Positions 5,448-6,416 of a DNA stretch of 6,416 nt are shown piece after piece. Under the pieces are notes generated by a model. It did no database searches. It was not told the DNA's origin and was given only the letters and a program-made list of their open reading frames with translations. The translations under genes were made by a program, and so were the position numbers. Origin of the DNA: an uncultured Bacteroidales bacterium (GTDB lineage Bacteria; Bacteroidota; Bacteroidia; Bacteroidales; Muribaculaceae). The stretch is taken from contig CAMWQZ010000069.1 of NCBI GenBank assembly GCA_947176515.1, positions 1-6,416 of the forward strand, read 5' to 3'. Each line of letters opens with the position of its first letter. Position 1 is the stretch's first letter.

Positions 5448-6416
5448 ATGAAAAAATTTTTACTTTCGTTAGCTGTTTTCGCAGGTTTCACTGCGATGGC
5501 TAAAGAAGTCACTTTTGACTTCATCAACAATGACTACGGATTGGAACGTCTGTCTGGTTCTACAACTGACTACATCGACGAAGGCACATCAATCACTTCT
5601 GAAGGTGTCACTCTCACATTCTCTTCAGTTTACGGCGAAGAGTCTAAGAACGAATCAGGTTGCCGCCTTTGGTCTACTAATGGTTTCCGTATGTATAATG
5701 GTGGTACTATCACCGTTACTGCTGACGAGCACATTTCTAATGTAGTTATCAATCCCGAGGTCAGCTCTATTTCTATCACTGAGGGAACTGACGCTTGGAC
5801 ACTCGCTTACACCCAAACTTCTAAGAACGGCCAGTTCACCACTCTCACCGTTACTCTCGGTGAAGCTGCTATCCAGGACGGTACTAAGGACCATCCTTAC
5901 CTCATCGCCACTGCCGAAGACCTCTGCAATGCTTACAAGCTCACTAAGGCTGGTGAAATGGTTTATTTCGCTCAAACCGCAGATATCGACATGGCTGGCG
6001 TGAAAGACTATGTTTGCCTCGTAGGCTTTGATAATGTTACTTATAGCTCACAGATTACTTACGACGGTCAGAACCATCTCATCAAGAACTTCGCCCCTGC
6101 TGATGGCAACCCCGGCGACGGCCTCCATGCTTATTGTACCTCAATCTTCGGTGTGCTCAACGGTACAGTTATGAACCTCGGTGTTGTTGATGTTAACATC
6201 GACTCTGCTCAGGGTTGTGGCGTTATCGCCGGTTATGCTGGTCACAGCACTGGTACATTCGCTACCGTTCAGAACGTTTTCGTAACCGGTAAAGTTAAAG
6301 GCTCTGGCTATCTCGGCGGCATCTTCGGCACAAGCGGCAACAACGTTAACATCTATAACACTTTTGTTAACATCGAGCTCGAAGGTGGCGCTAACTCGGC
6401 TGCCCTCGTTGGCCGT
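5448..6416 (+). CDS. Large secreted protein with GLUG-like repeats (3' end outside window)
   Basis: An open frame of 323 codons runs from the ATG at 5448 to the window edge without a stop, so the protein is incomplete. Residues 1-18 are a signal peptide (Lys2-Lys3, hydrophobic core, cut after Ala-Met-Ala). Residues 20-138 form a beta-rich domain starting TFDF, with GVTLTFS at 53-59 and RMYNGGTITVTA at 81-92, a pattern seen at the N-terminus of many Bacteroidales secreted proteins. Residues 144-215 (DGTKDHPYLIATAEDL, then ADIDMAG, then ITYDGQNHLIKNF) resemble the lead-in of GLUG-repeat proteins. GLUG-like repeats follow, roughly at 233-265, 268-295 and 299-323, with Gly-rich turns such as GVIAGYAG and YLGGIFG. 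The likely place is the cell surface or outside; binding or adhesion is only inferred. Alanine codons are mostly GCT (18 of 26), unlike the preceding gene (9 of 26), suggesting high expression. No clear promoter lies in the 37-base AT-rich gap before it. Confidence 0.85.
   Translation, partial: MKKFLLSLAVFAGFTAMAKEVTFDFINNDYGLERLSGSTTDYIDEGTSITSEGVTLTFSSVYGEESKNESGCRLWSTNGFRMYNGGTITVTADEHISNVVINPEVSSISITEGTDAWTLAYTQTSKNGQFTTLTVTLGEAAIQDGTKDHPYLIATAEDLCNAYKLTKAGEMVYFAQTADIDMAGVKDYVCLVGFDNVTYSSQITYDGQNHLIKNFAPADGNPGDGLHAYCTSIFGVLNGTVMNLGVVDVNIDSAQGCGVIAGYAGHSTGTFATVQNVFVTGKVKGSGYLGGIFGTSGNNVNIYNTFVNIELEGGANSAALVGR

Noticed and set aside
4367..5480. Shared bases at the starts of the two secreted-protein genes (TTTTTACTTTCG in both)
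   Set aside because: Both encode Lys-rich, hydrophobic signal peptides, and the likeness stops after a few codons; duplication is not needed to explain it.
1..6416. CRISPR arrays, tRNA or rRNA genes, insertion sequences
   Set aside because: No regularly spaced repeats, cloverleaf-like segments, rRNA-like stretches or transposase frames were seen on either strand.

Overview
The window looks like chromosomal DNA from a gut-type member of the Bacteroidales. A family close to Muribaculaceae or Bacteroidaceae is likely, but the exact genus cannot be fixed from sequence reading alone. Two things point there. Gene starts are preceded by the Bacteroidota promoter pattern (TTG or TTTG, a 20-nt spacer, then TAnnTTTG) rather than by sigma70 boxes and Shine-Dalgarno motifs. 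The gene content (rsmA next to mgtE, ComF, a secreted EEP nuclease-fold protein, a GLUG-like surface protein) also fits that order.

Left part (1-729, leftward): a two-gene toxin-antitoxin module. A ribbon-helix-helix-like antitoxin (351-650) overlaps a YoeB/Txe-type mRNA interferase (76-354) by four bases. The module has its own promoter (674-705), a perfect 9-bp inverted repeat around that promoter that could be the autoregulatory operator, and a candidate terminator (17-53). It is clearly more AT-rich than what follows, which suggests later acquisition.

Middle (730-4159): a ComF-family phosphoribosyltransferase runs leftward (730-1461). A short membrane-anchored protein of unknown function runs rightward (1492-1992) from a promoter that would give a leaderless or nearly leaderless mRNA. 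It overlaps tail-to-tail by 11 bases with mgtE (1982-3349, leftward), a complete Mg2+ channel. mgtE lies 6 bases downstream of rsmA (3356-4159, leftward), the 16S rRNA dimethyladenosine transferase, so rsmA and mgtE form an operon from the promoter at 4176-4206.

Right part (4160-6416): a 207-base divergent spacer carries the rsmA promoter, a short CCCATTAGT repeat and a rightward promoter (4307-4338). A secreted endonuclease/exonuclease/phosphatase-fold protein follows (4367-5410). After 37 AT-rich bases comes a large secreted protein with GLUG-like repeats (5448 to the window end, incomplete), whose codon use shifts strongly to T-ending codons, suggesting high expression.

Most of the window is ordinary housekeeping DNA. 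I see no clear new multi-gene system. The points most worth a second look are the toxin-antitoxin module with its unusual-looking RHH partner and operator, the leaderless unknown gene, and the truncated surface protein.
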